In this document: positions 35,084 through 43,756 of the stretch, piece after piece
Layout of the letters: the number at the start of each line of letters is the position of its first letter
Position numbering within the stretch: position 1 is the first letter of the stretch
Source of the DNA: an uncultured Clostridium sp.
GTDB taxonomy: Bacteria; Bacillota; Clostridia; Lachnospirales; Lachnospiraceae
Length of the DNA: 64,000 bases
Assembly (NCBI GenBank): GCA_934438135.1
Contig: CAKSBP010000008.1
Location: 25,047 to 89,046 of the forward strand
Reading direction: 5' to 3'
Position numbers and translations under genes: made by a program
The notes under the pieces: generated by a model
The model's input: only the letters and a program-made list of their open reading frames with translations
What the model was told of the DNA's origin: nothing
Databases searched by the model: none

Positions 35084-36160
35084 TTAGTTTGTAAAAAGCT
35101 GAACCCAGTATGGTGTATTGTTTACAACATAATATCCGATTCCAATTGTACCAAACTTAGTTGACATAATGTTCTGACGATGCCCGGCTGAATTCATCCA
35201 GGCCTCCATAACCTGGGCCGGTGTCTTCTGCCCATAAGCAATATTTTCACCACATGCCATGTAAGAAATTCCATATTCATCTAACACAGTAAAACAACTT
35301 GTCCCATCTGTTCGAGTATGTTCAAAACGTGTTACAATTTCCTTTGCTCTTGTTAATGCTGCTTTTGTTAACGCAGAGGATTCTTTCACTGGAGAAATTC
35401 CTTCTTTCTTCCTTTCTTTATTCACCAATGCTATTACCTGAGAAACATAATCTGAATTAGATGTGTCCGAAGAACTGCCATTATCCGTGTTTTGGGAATT
35501 TTTTCTTTTTCCGGACACGACAAAGGAATAAGCTCCAAAATATTTCGCTGTACCTGATTTTCGATAAGAACGTATTTTATAATAATATGTCTTTCCACTG
35601 ATGGCTGTTTTATCAGAATAACTGTTTTCTGCTGCAGATGCCAGATAAGAATAACTGCCTGATTTGCTTGTAGAACGATAGATGCGGTAAGAATCCGCAG
35701 TTGAAATTTTAGTCCATAGCAGCTTCACAGCTGCTGTTGTTCCCGCAGTAGAAACTCCTGTCACTTTTCCAGGAACCATGCCTGCTTTCACTGCTTTTGA
35801 AAAAGCACTGTAACTTACTACGCTGTCTTTTTTTACATAAGTACGTACTTTATAATAATATACTGTGTTTTTTGATACTTTCGTATCTTTATAAGCTAAC
35901 TCTTTTGTAGTCTTTACCTTTGTATAAGTTCCATTTTTTCCAATGGCACGGTAAATCTGATACCCTGTGACTCTAGAAGCTTTTTTTATCTTGAGATTTA
36001 CAGCCTGTGTTGTACGGCTGGCAACAGAAATAGTTGTTGCAGAAACACTTGACGCCGCACTGGTTTTCACACTCACGGTTTCACCAATGAAGAAAACCAG
36101 AATCATTAACAGCAGGATGGACCATGCTGTTTTCTTATGTGTTGTCGCATTTGATTGCAT
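35084..36160 (-). CDS. Secreted CAP-domain protein with fibronectin-like repeats
   Basis: The 358-residue protein starts with a basic N-terminus and one hydrophobic signal segment (about 12-30), with a plausible cleavage near SAASS. Two fibronectin type III-like repeats follow (about 40-128 and 130-215; each has a GYQIYRA/SYRIYRS strand and a YYYK(V/I)R strand). After a Ser/Asn/Asp linker, a CAP/SCP domain (about 235-358) shows VNKERKKEGI, HTRTDGTSCFTVL, GENIA and AWMNSAGHRQNIM, as in bacterial YkwD proteins. Some CAP proteins bind lipids or act at the cell surface or spore; the function here is unknown. Confidence 0.87.
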   Translation of the reverse strand: MQSNATTHKKTAWSILLLMILVFFIGETVSVKTSAASSVSATTISVASRTTQAVNLKIKKASRVTGYQIYRAIGKNGTYTKVKTTKELAYKDTKVSKNTVYYYKVRTYVKKDSVVSYSAFSKAVKAGMVPGKVTGVSTAGTTAAVKLLWTKISTADSYRIYRSTSKSGSYSYLASAAENSYSDKTAISGKTYYYKIRSYRKSGTAKYFGAYSFVVSGKRKNSQNTDNGSSSDTSNSDYVSQVIALVNKERKKEGISPVKESSALTKAALTRAKEIVTRFEHTRTDGTSCFTVLDEYGISYMACGENIAYGQKTPAQVMEAWMNSAGHRQNIMSTKFGTIGIGYYVVNNTPYWVQLFTN

Positions 36161-36334
36161 AATATCCTCCTTTTTTTATAAATTCCCCAATTATTACTTT
36201 AACATACTTTTTACGTCAAGGCAAAAGGAATTTTATGTTGTAGATGGAAAGTTAAGAATAGACAGGATGGGGCTGGAAATCTTGATTTTTTCATCCATGA
36301 CATAGGGTACGGATGATATACTGGGATTTGGGCG

Positions 36335-36385
36335 AAAAAAAACGTGTTGGAATATGGACTTTTGTCATGCTCCAACACGCTTTTT
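36335..36385 (-). terminator. Terminator after ilvC
   Basis: GCGTGTTGGA and TCCAACACG arms, loop of about 19 bases, then T8 on the minus strand. The rest of the 281-base gap up to the CAP gene shows no coding frame with a binding site. Confidence 0.85.
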
Positions 36386-36441
36386 AAGGTTATTTATTGT
36401 TGTACAGCTGAAAATCAGTTAACTATTCCTCTATCTAGTGA

Positions 36442-37464
36442 TTAGTTATTGATTAATTTGTCTTCTCCGTTCCAGCTGTATAATTTACGGATTTCTTCTC
36501 CGACTTTTTCTGATGGATGTTCTGCATGTAACTTTCTCATTGCTCTGAAGTGAGCCTGTCCACCTGCTTCGGACATATCTAATAAGAAGTCTTTTGCAAA
36601 TGTACCATCCTGAATATCGGATAAGATTTTCTTCATTGTTTTCTTTGTTTCTTCTGTTACAATCTTAGGTCCTGTGATATAATCACCATATTCAGCTGTG
36701 TTAGAGATAGAGTATCTCATTCCAGCGAAACCACTCTGATAGATTAAGTCTACGATTAATTTCATTTCATGGATACATTCAAAGTATGCGTTTCTTGGGT
36801 CATATCCACCTTCAACTAATGTTTCGAAACCAGCCTGCATTAATGCACAAACACCACCGCAAAGTACTGCCTGCTCACCGAATAAATCTGTTTCTGTTTC
36901 TGTTCTGAATGTTGTTTCAAGAACGCCAGCTCTTGCTCCACCAATTCCTAAAGCGTATGCAAGTGCAAGTTCCTGAGCTTTTCCTGTAGCATCCTGCTGA
37001 ACAGCTACTAAACAAGGAACACCTTTTCCTGCCTGATATTCACTTCTTACTGTATGACCTGGTCCTTTAGGAGCGATCATTGTTACATCAACATCCTTAG
37101 GTGGTACAATCTGACCAAAATGAATTGCAAAACCATGAGCGAACATTAACATGTTACCTGCTTCAAGGTTTGGAGCGATATCCTTTTTATACATAGCAGC
37201 CTGTTTCTCATCATTAATTAAAATCATGATAATATCTGCCTGTTTTGCTGCTTCTGCTGCTGTATATACTTTAAATCCCTGAGCTTCTGCTTTTGCCCAT
37301 GATTTACTTCCCTCATAAAGACCAATAATAACATCTGCACCTGAATCTTTTAAGTTTAATGCATGTGCATGACCCTGACTGCCATATCCAATAATAGCTA
37401 TTTTTTTGCCTTCAAGTAATGATAAATCACAATCTTCCTGATAAAAAATCTTTGCGTTTGCCAT
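36442..37464 (-). CDS. ilvC: Ketol-acid reductoisomerase
   Basis: The 340-residue class I enzyme converts acetolactate and acetohydroxybutyrate to dihydroxy acids, with NAD(P)H and Mg2+. The Rossmann motif GYGSQGHAHALNL (near 26), the GPGHTVRSEY segment (near 133) and the C-terminal FGEQAVLCGG with metal-binding acidic residues are all typical. The cofactor loop reads GLYEGSKSWAKAEAQG. It follows ilvN by 62 bases and ends the ilvN-ilvC unit. ATG at 37464 follows AGGAGG. Confidence 0.96.
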   Translation of the reverse strand: MANAKIFYQEDCDLSLLEGKKIAIIGYGSQGHAHALNLKDSGADVIIGLYEGSKSWAKAEAQGFKVYTAAEAAKQADIIMILINDEKQAAMYKKDIAPNLEAGNMLMFAHGFAIHFGQIVPPKDVDVTMIAPKGPGHTVRSEYQAGKGVPCLVAVQQDATGKAQELALAYALGIGGARAGVLETTFRTETETDLFGEQAVLCGGVCALMQAGFETLVEGGYDPRNAYFECIHEMKLIVDLIYQSGFAGMRYSISNTAEYGDYITGPKIVTEETKKTMKKILSDIQDGTFAKDFLLDMSEAGGQAHFRAMRKLHAEHPSEKVGEEIRKLYSWNGEDKLINN

Positions 37465-37526
37465 TTTTTGCTTCCTCCTAAAATATTAATTATTCTTTGT
37501 AGTGCAATGGGCGACCGTCTATCGCG

Positions 37527-38030
37527 CTAATCTATGTAGTCGGCAATATCACCAGAACCTCTGATAAGACCGGTAATACCGGTACGAACCAGCTCTTTAA
37601 TGACAAAACCGTCTAGCAGCTTAATAAATGCATCCAGCTTATTCTGATTTCCTGTAAGTTCAATCATCAGGGAATCAAGGGCAACATCCACAATCTTTGC
37701 CCTAAAAATATCCGCAACAGATATAATAGCCTGGCGTTCCTGTTCATTCGCCATAACTTTAACTAATACCAGTTCACGGCATACAGATTCATGTTCTTCC
37801 AGCTCCTGAATCTCAATCACATCTTCCAGCTTTCCAAGCTGCTTCTGAATCTGTTCCAATGTCAGTTCTTCACCTGTAACAGCAACCGTCATCCGGGAAT
37901 ATCTTGAATCCTGTGTCACACCTACTGTAAGGCTGTCTATATTATATCCTCTTCTGCTGAACAAACCTGCTACGCGGCTTAAAACCCCGGAGGTATTGTC
38001 CACCAAAATGGACAGAACCATTCTTCGCAT
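37527..38030 (-). CDS. ilvN: Acetolactate synthase, small (regulatory) subunit
   Basis: The 167-residue protein begins with an ACT domain (LSILVDNTSGVLSRVAGLFSRRGYNIDSL, residues 5-33), which in the family binds valine and mediates feedback inhibition, then has an ALS small-subunit C-terminal domain. It partners the IlvB subunit at 7139-8806, which lies in a separate T-box operon about 29 kb away. It is the first gene of ilvN-ilvC and has a leader with a dyad and a hairpin. ATG at 38030 follows AAAGGAG. Confidence 0.95.
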   Translation of the reverse strand: MRRMVLSILVDNTSGVLSRVAGLFSRRGYNIDSLTVGVTQDSRYSRMTVAVTGEELTLEQIQKQLGKLEDVIEIQELEEHESVCRELVLVKVMANEQERQAIISVADIFRAKIVDVALDSLMIELTGNQNKLDAFIKLLDGFVIKELVRTGITGLIRGSGDIADYID

Positions 38031-38051
38031 TATGTATCTCCTTTAAACAAA

Positions 38052-38081
38052 TTGCCCGGCATTGAATATTCAATGGGGCAA
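38052..38081 (-). promoter_or_regulatory. Leader hairpin ahead of ilvN
   Basis: On the minus strand TTGCCC and GGGCAA enclose CATTGA/TCAATG with a 2-base bulge. It ends about 8 bases before the ilvN ribosome binding site, so it may affect translation or RNA stability. There is no T-run, so it is not a terminator. Confidence 0.5.
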
Positions 38082-38097
38082 CAAATTAACTTAATAT

Positions 38098-38115
38098 ATA
38101 TGTTATGTAACATAT
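38098..38115. promoter_or_regulatory. Operator-like dyad at the ilvN transcription start
   Basis: ATATGTTA-TG-TAACATAT, an 8+8 bp inverted repeat, covers about +1 to +18 relative to the start predicted from the promoter at 38123-38151. The position is classical for a repressor site. The regulator is unknown. Confidence 0.5.
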
Positions 38116-38122
38116 TAAAGCT

Positions 38123-38151
38123 ATTTTAACAACTCATAACTGATTTGTCAA
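38123..38151 (-). promoter_or_regulatory. Promoter of ilvN-ilvC
   Basis: Minus-strand TTGACA (38151-38146), 17-base spacer, TAAAAT (38128-38123). The start is predicted near 38116. Confidence 0.82.
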
Positions 38152-38156
38152 GGTAA

Positions 38157-38192
38157 AAGGAGGATTGTCCCAGAAGAGGTACAATCCTCCTT
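38157..38192 (-). terminator. Terminator after the LCP gene
   Basis: GGAGGATTGT and ACAATCCTCC form a 10-bp stem with a loop of about 12 bases, followed on the minus strand by TTTT. It borders the ilvN -35 box directly. Confidence 0.78.
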
Positions 38193-38206
38193 CTGCCTTA
38201 TTTTTA

Positions 38207-39385
38207 TTAATTACTAACTTCTATTTTGCTCGCATCTTCGAACAAAAAGGTACTCAGAATGTCTTTATTTACATCCAGATCCGATACCAGTACCTTCATG
38301 CCACGGATGGTCTGATTCTCATAAGAATTATTCACTGGAATCCGCAGCTGGCTGATATCGGTAGTTCCCATAAATAATATAGTCTTCATATAAGATACAA
38401 TTGCATCATCTGTTAAATCGGTAGATACATTCGGAAGAATCTTCTTCGCCATATTATAAAGTTCTGTAAAGGACATAGATTTTGCTTCTGTAAACAATGC
38501 CTCAATTACTTTACGCTGACGTTCTGTACGGCCAAAATCACCTCGTGCATCCTGACGAATTCTGGTATATGCCAACGCCTGCTCACCATTTAACACATTC
38601 ATTCCTGCCTTTACTTTCAGAACAGAACCTCTGTGATAAGCGGTAGTCAGGTATTCATATTCCTCCTGTGTCAGTTCAAGCTTTACTCCTCCGACTCTGT
38701 CAATCACATCGGTAAATGCCGCAAAATCCACAAGAACATAACCATCCAGCTTAATCCCAAAATTCTCAGCAATAGTCTGATACATCAGATTTACCCCGCC
38801 AAAAGAATACGCTGCATTAAACCGATTATCCTCATATCCTGGGATGCTTAAATACATATCACGCATCAGGGATGTCAGTTTCAGCTGTTTGTGCTTATTA
38901 TCAATCGTCGCTATCATAACAGAATCTGATCGTCCCGTCTGCTTCCACGTAGCACGTTTATCAGATCCAATCAAAAGAATATTTACAATATCATCCTCTG
39001 ACAGCAGATTACCTTCATTGATAGATGCTGCAAAATCAGAATTTGTATCCCGATTCATAGAAGAAAACGCGGATGTTACTTCGTATTTTACTCTAGCTGC
39101 TGCACTTCCTCCTGCAATTGCCAGAATTGCCAGCATACAAGTAAGAACTCTTGCAAAAATTCTACGTCTTCTCTTTTTCTTTCTGTTTACTTTTCTTCTT
39201 CCCTGACTTTCTCTTGAAGAAGCCCTTCTTTGCTGTTCTAACCGTTCTTGCAATCTGGAATCCTCTTCATCATAATAAGTATTCCTTGCTGTCGGTCTGC
39301 TCTGTCTTCCATTTACAAAACCTGGCATAGAAACATTTTTATTATTTTGGTTATTACCTGCGGAATTATAATTACTATTACTCAT
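38207..39385 (-). CDS. LytR-CpsA-Psr (LCP) family wall-polymer transferase
   Basis: The 392-residue protein has a long basic cytoplasmic N-terminus (about 1-52, rich in Arg/Lys), one transmembrane helix (about 54-72) and an extracytoplasmic LCP domain (about 110-330). Conserved elements include ILLIGSDKRATW, LTSLMRDMYLSIPG with the conserved Arg, and LAYTRIRQDARGDFGRTERQRKVI. LCP enzymes attach teichoic acids or capsule polymers from undecaprenyl-pyrophosphate to peptidoglycan. Two GT2 genes lie just upstream. Confidence 0.92.
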   Translation of the reverse strand: MSNSNYNSAGNNQNNKNVSMPGFVNGRQSRPTARNTYYDEEDSRLQERLEQQRRASSRESQGRRKVNRKKKRRRRIFARVLTCMLAILAIAGGSAAARVKYEVTSAFSSMNRDTNSDFAASINEGNLLSEDDIVNILLIGSDKRATWKQTGRSDSVMIATIDNKHKQLKLTSLMRDMYLSIPGYEDNRFNAAYSFGGVNLMYQTIAENFGIKLDGYVLVDFAAFTDVIDRVGGVKLELTQEEYEYLTTAYHRGSVLKVKAGMNVLNGEQALAYTRIRQDARGDFGRTERQRKVIEALFTEAKSMSFTELYNMAKKILPNVSTDLTDDAIVSYMKTILFMGTTDISQLRIPVNNSYENQTIRGMKVLVSDLDVNKDILSTFLFEDASKIEVSN

Positions 39386-39417
39386 ATCTTCCCTTTCTGA
39401 TACAACTATGCCTATGA

Positions 39418-40338
39418 TTATATAATAAGAAATAATCCGGCATTTCGAACTGCTCCTGATTTCCAGAAGCCATATTTAAATAAGCTCCTTCTTCGGGCAA
39501 TGAAATTTTTTCTGTCCAGACTGGCAAACTCATGAGCGATTTCTCGTTCCTTTGTTCCAAGCACATCCTGGTACATTTCATAAAAATCCGCTGCCTGCTT
39601 TTGTGTATCTTTTACTGCTTCTTTTAGTTTCTTTATGGCTGCTGCCTGCTGCATCACTTTTCCAGCAGAAAATTTCTGGCTTCCTACTTCGTTACTGCCA
39701 TGCTGCCGATAAAGCATCGTCGGCCTATCCAGATATGCGATTTTTCCCATAGCTGATGCAATCAAGCCAATCCACCAGTCATGCATTCTCGCATATTTGG
39801 GCAGAACGAAAAGCATATCTTTTAATGTTCTGTTAATCATAAGCGTACAGCCCATGATTTTATTTTCCATCAGCATATGCGGAAAATCCAGAAGCGTCGT
39901 GTCTAAATGGCTGCTTCGGTGAAAAGATTCTTCCTTCACCTTAAGTGTTCCGTCTACTACTTTTGCATCAGTAAATACAGCAATCGGAATATCTTTCCCA
40001 TACACTTTTTCTATTTGCTGCATTTTACAAAATGTAGATTCAATTTTATCTGGCAGCCACACATCATCCTGATCACAGAACATAATATAATCTCCAGAAC
40101 ATTTTCTTGCACCAATAAGAAAGTTATTTACAACCCCCTGATTTGTCTCATTTGGACGCCAGAAAACCTGCTCTTTATACTTCTGCTGCAGTTCCTTTAC
40201 AATAGATGCTGTATCGTCAGTAGAACCATCATCGCAGACAAACAGTCTGAACTCTTTGTACGTATTATTCAGAATCGATTCTATCTGCTGTTTTATATAA
40301 CGGCTTCCGTTATAAGCCGCCATTACAATATCAATCAT
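39418..40338 (-). CDS. Glycosyltransferase family 2, polysaccharide type
   Basis: The 306-residue protein has the GT-A start DIVMAAYNGSRYIKQQIESIL, the CDDGSTDDT motif (near 34) and MFCDQDDVW (near 87) as DxD-like metal site, features of rhamnosyl- and related transferases of cell-wall glycans. There is no membrane helix. It is located between an LCP gene and a second GT2 gene, all on the same strand with short gaps, which points to a surface polysaccharide. Confidence 0.85.
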   Translation of the reverse strand: MIDIVMAAYNGSRYIKQQIESILNNTYKEFRLFVCDDGSTDDTASIVKELQQKYKEQVFWRPNETNQGVVNNFLIGARKCSGDYIMFCDQDDVWLPDKIESTFCKMQQIEKVYGKDIPIAVFTDAKVVDGTLKVKEESFHRSSHLDTTLLDFPHMLMENKIMGCTLMINRTLKDMLFVLPKYARMHDWWIGLIASAMGKIAYLDRPTMLYRQHGSNEVGSQKFSAGKVMQQAAAIKKLKEAVKDTQKQAADFYEMYQDVLGTKEREIAHEFASLDRKNFIARRRSLFKYGFWKSGAVRNAGLFLII

Positions 40339-40362
40339 TTCAACATCCTCCAGAACCTGTTT

Positions 40363-41298
40363 TTACAGTTCTTTGTTGTCTTTCCAGTATCCTTTGTTGC
40401 TTGTACACTTCATTATAACAGATTTCGGAAGTTTCTTATATAGTAAACCAGCACGATATCCTACATATTTAAATCCACTTGCAACTATCAAATCTACTAC
40501 TTTTAAATACTTTCCTTCTTTTACCAGGTTATGTGCCGTATCCACTACCAAACGAATTCCCTCTGACTCTGATTTAATATTCCCAAACACTTCTTCATAC
40601 TGCTTATGAGATACCCCAAGATCAAAATTCCGATGGAACTGCTGCATATATCCATAATTATGAGAATGAACTACTTTTGCATCCTTCTCATATAAAATCT
40701 TATATCCTGCCTGAATCATATGATACGCCATAATCATATCTTCATTAAAAATGGTTTTCTTCACAAAACCACCCAGCTCATCATATACCTTTTTACGGTA
40801 CATAGCACAGACATCTGAACAGAAAAATGCCTTAATTCCCATAGTTTCAATATCTTCTTTGGATTTCAGCATGGTTTTGTCAGGATAATTAAACTGCCTC
40901 GTAAACTGTTCAATAACATCCCCGTGTTTTCCAGAAAGCTGTCTTCCGTAACATACGCTGACTTCTTCATTTTCGAACCCTTTCAGCATACTGCTAATTA
41001 AATGACTATCAGCTGGTACTGCATCCTGAGTCATAAACAGAATAAATTCTGCATCCGATAAATCTGCCCCATACGCTCTGGTAGCACCGTGGTCAAATTC
41101 ATCACGGGAAATCGGATATACTTCTACTCCATATTTTTCAACATAAGGATTAACAATCTCTTCTTTGCCCTCAATTACTGTGTTTAACAGTAAAATGCGG
41201 TTTGGTTTCACATCCTGCATCAAAATCCGTTCTAATAAAATATCCAGCTTCTTATCTGGTGCATAAGTTGGTATGATTAAATCTACACTATAGTCCAT
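40363..41298 (-). CDS. Glycosyltransferase family 2, rhamnosyltransferase-like
   Basis: The 311-residue protein begins VDLIIPTYAPDKKLDILLERIL and carries RDEFDHGATRAYGA (near 72) and FMTQDAVPADSHLI (near 92). The DHGxTR element is characteristic of rhamnosyltransferases of the RfbN/RgpF type. It begins 14 bases after metH ends and 24 bases before the next GT2 gene, so all may be read from one transcript. The sugar is inferred. Confidence 0.83.
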   Translation of the reverse strand: MDYSVDLIIPTYAPDKKLDILLERILMQDVKPNRILLLNTVIEGKEEIVNPYVEKYGVEVYPISRDEFDHGATRAYGADLSDAEFILFMTQDAVPADSHLISSMLKGFENEEVSVCYGRQLSGKHGDVIEQFTRQFNYPDKTMLKSKEDIETMGIKAFFCSDVCAMYRKKVYDELGGFVKKTIFNEDMIMAYHMIQAGYKILYEKDAKVVHSHNYGYMQQFHRNFDLGVSHKQYEEVFGNIKSESEGIRLVVDTAHNLVKEGKYLKVVDLIVASGFKYVGYRAGLLYKKLPKSVIMKCTSNKGYWKDNKEL

Positions 41299-41312
41299 TT
41301 TATAATTACTCC

Positions 41313-43748
41313 TTAAGATTCCAGAAGCCTCTTCACCAGTTTAACAGCCTCCTGCGCATCTTTTGAATAGCCGTCGGCTCCAATTTCATCAGCATAGTCC
41401 TGTGTAATGACTGCGCCTCCGATAATTACTTTGATATCAAGTTCTTCTTCTTTTACTAAATTAACTGTCGTTTTCATTTGTGTCATCGTTGTTGTCATCA
41501 AAGCAGACAAACCAATAATTTTAGCATTCTCTTTCTTTGCAGTATCTACAATCGTCTGAGCTGGAACATCTTTTCCCAAATCAATTACACGATATCCATA
41601 GTTCTTAAGCATTAGGACAACCAGGTTCTTTCCAATATCATGGATATCCCCCTCTACAGTTGCCATAACAATCGTCGCTAGTTCTTTGGCATCATCTTTC
41701 TTTAACATCGGTTCCAAATACTCAATGGCTGTTTTCATGGTTTCTGCACTGCTAATCAGCTGTGGCAGGAAATAAATCTGTTTATCGAACAGTTCTCCTA
41801 CATGGGTAATAGCAGGAATCAGCATCGTGTCAATAATCTCTCCTGGTTCCTTTCCCTGTCCCATTGCTTCTTTGACAAAATCAATAACGTGTTTCTTATT
41901 CCCTTTCACCACTGCCGTAAAGACTTCATTCTGACTGCCCTCATTTTCTGATACTGTCTTCTTTTCTTTATTGACAATCATAGATGGATTCTCAGAAACT
42001 CTCTTTATATATCTTACATCTGCTTCTTCTTTATTCAATAGCAAATCTGTGGCAAAAGCTGTATTCATCAATAACCCCTGAGAAGGATTGGCAATTGCCA
42101 TGGTCAGTCCTGCACGGATTGCCAAGGCTAAAAAGGCTGCATTTACAAAAATACGTTCTGGAAGCCCAAATGAAATATTAGATAATCCACAGATTGTGGC
42201 AACACCTAACTCTTCCTTACAGTAACGAATTGTTTCCATAGTTTCCAGCGCCGCCTTTTTATTCGCTCCTACTGTTGCTACAAGACCGTCTACAATCATA
42301 TCACTCTTAGTCAGGCCATGTCTACAGGCTTCTTCGTAAATAGTGTGAATGATTTCCTTTTTCTCCTCCAAATCTTTTGGAAGCCCCTTATCCGATAATG
42401 GAAGCAGAATAAACATTGCACCATATTTCTTTGCAATTGGAATCAGCTTTTCAAATTTTTCTTTTTCTAAAGAAATGGAATTAATCAACGCACGTCCAGG
42501 ATAAATGCGCAGTGCCGCCTCAATTATATCAACATGGCTGGAATCAATACATAGCGGAAGATCCGAAACAACCGTCAGTTCATTAATAACCTTTAACATC
42601 AGTTCCTTTTCATCAATCCCGTTCATTCCCACATTTACATCCAGAATATCTGCACCGTTTTCCTGCTGTTCCTCTGCAAAACGAGTCACCATAGTTAAAT
42701 CGCCAGCCCTAAGCTCTGCCTGCAATACTTTCTTTCCGGTCGGATTAATTCTTTCACCAACTACTAGAAATCTTCCTTCCATATCAATATGGAGAGTATT
42801 TCGTTCCGTAGTTAATGCACGGATTTCTTTTGTTTCCCGTGACGCCGGTATTTGACCAGTAAGTGCTTCAGTCATGCTTTTAATATGTTGCGGCGTTGTT
42901 CCACAGCATCCTCCAACAATAGATGCCCCTGCATTTACCAGCGCTTTCATTCCCTCCGCAAATGCTTCCGGTCCCATATCAAATACTGACTCACCGTCTA
43001 CTAAATGAGGAAGTCCTGCATTTGGCTTTGCAATCACAGGAACCTCGGCTACAGAAGTCATTTTTTCCAAAACAGAAATCATCTTATCTGGACCTGTCGA
43101 ACAATTTAGACCTACCGCATCAGCACCAAGTTTCTCCAGAACAATCATTGCTGTCTCGGGATCCGTTCCAAACAAGGTACGTCCATCGTCATTAAACGTC
43201 AATGTTGCCATAACAGGTAAATCGCAGATTTCCTTCACTGCCAGAACAGCTGCCCTTGTTTCCTGAAGGCTCATCATAGTTTCTACAACAAACAGATCAA
43301 TTCCTTCCATTAAAAGATAAGATGCCTGTTCTTTATACACATCAATTAATTCTTCAAACTGCATAGTGCCAATTGGATAAAGCTGCTGCCCCGTCATTGT
43401 CAAATCGCCGGCCACGAACACCTTTCGTTTTAATCCAGCTTCCTGCTCCCTTCGAACCGCTTCTTTTGATAATGCCGCAAGTCTCTGATTTATCTCTGCA
43501 ATCTCATCTTCCAAGCCATATTCTTTTAACTTAATCCGATTTCCGGTAAAGGTTGGTGCATATAAAATATCTGCACCTGCCTGAATAAACTCACGCTGTA
43601 ATCCAATGAGTACTTCTTCATTTTCCAGTATCCATTTTTCTGGGCACACTCCTGCCGGCATGCCTCTCTTTAATAAATTAGAGCCTGTTGCTCCATCCAG
43701 AAATACAACTTTGGATTCAGTCAGCTCTTTCCACTCTTCTCTTGTCAT
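41313..43748 (-). CDS. metH: Cobalamin-dependent methionine synthase, lacking the reactivation domain
   Basis: The 811-residue protein has the homocysteine domain (about 1-290, zinc Cys in VGGCCGTTPQHI), the pterin/methyl-THF domain (about 325-580, GERINPTGKK), and the B12 cap and B12-binding domain (about 610-811) with the cobalamin His in EGDIHDIGKN. The C-terminal AdoMet-dependent reactivation domain (about 330 residues in E. coli MetH) is missing, so reactivation needs a separate protein or is not used. It begins 8 bases after the Hcy methyltransferase-MTHFR gene. Confidence 0.92.
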   Translation of the reverse strand: MTREEWKELTESKVVFLDGATGSNLLKRGMPAGVCPEKWILENEEVLIGLQREFIQAGADILYAPTFTGNRIKLKEYGLEDEIAEINQRLAALSKEAVRREQEAGLKRKVFVAGDLTMTGQQLYPIGTMQFEELIDVYKEQASYLLMEGIDLFVVETMMSLQETRAAVLAVKEICDLPVMATLTFNDDGRTLFGTDPETAMIVLEKLGADAVGLNCSTGPDKMISVLEKMTSVAEVPVIAKPNAGLPHLVDGESVFDMGPEAFAEGMKALVNAGASIVGGCCGTTPQHIKSMTEALTGQIPASRETKEIRALTTERNTLHIDMEGRFLVVGERINPTGKKVLQAELRAGDLTMVTRFAEEQQENGADILDVNVGMNGIDEKELMLKVINELTVVSDLPLCIDSSHVDIIEAALRIYPGRALINSISLEKEKFEKLIPIAKKYGAMFILLPLSDKGLPKDLEEKKEIIHTIYEEACRHGLTKSDMIVDGLVATVGANKKAALETMETIRYCKEELGVATICGLSNISFGLPERIFVNAAFLALAIRAGLTMAIANPSQGLLMNTAFATDLLLNKEEADVRYIKRVSENPSMIVNKEKKTVSENEGSQNEVFTAVVKGNKKHVIDFVKEAMGQGKEPGEIIDTMLIPAITHVGELFDKQIYFLPQLISSAETMKTAIEYLEPMLKKDDAKELATIVMATVEGDIHDIGKNLVVLMLKNYGYRVIDLGKDVPAQTIVDTAKKENAKIIGLSALMTTTMTQMKTTVNLVKEEELDIKVIIGGAVITQDYADEIGADGYSKDAQEAVKLVKRLLES

Positions 43749-43756
43749 ATCAGCAC

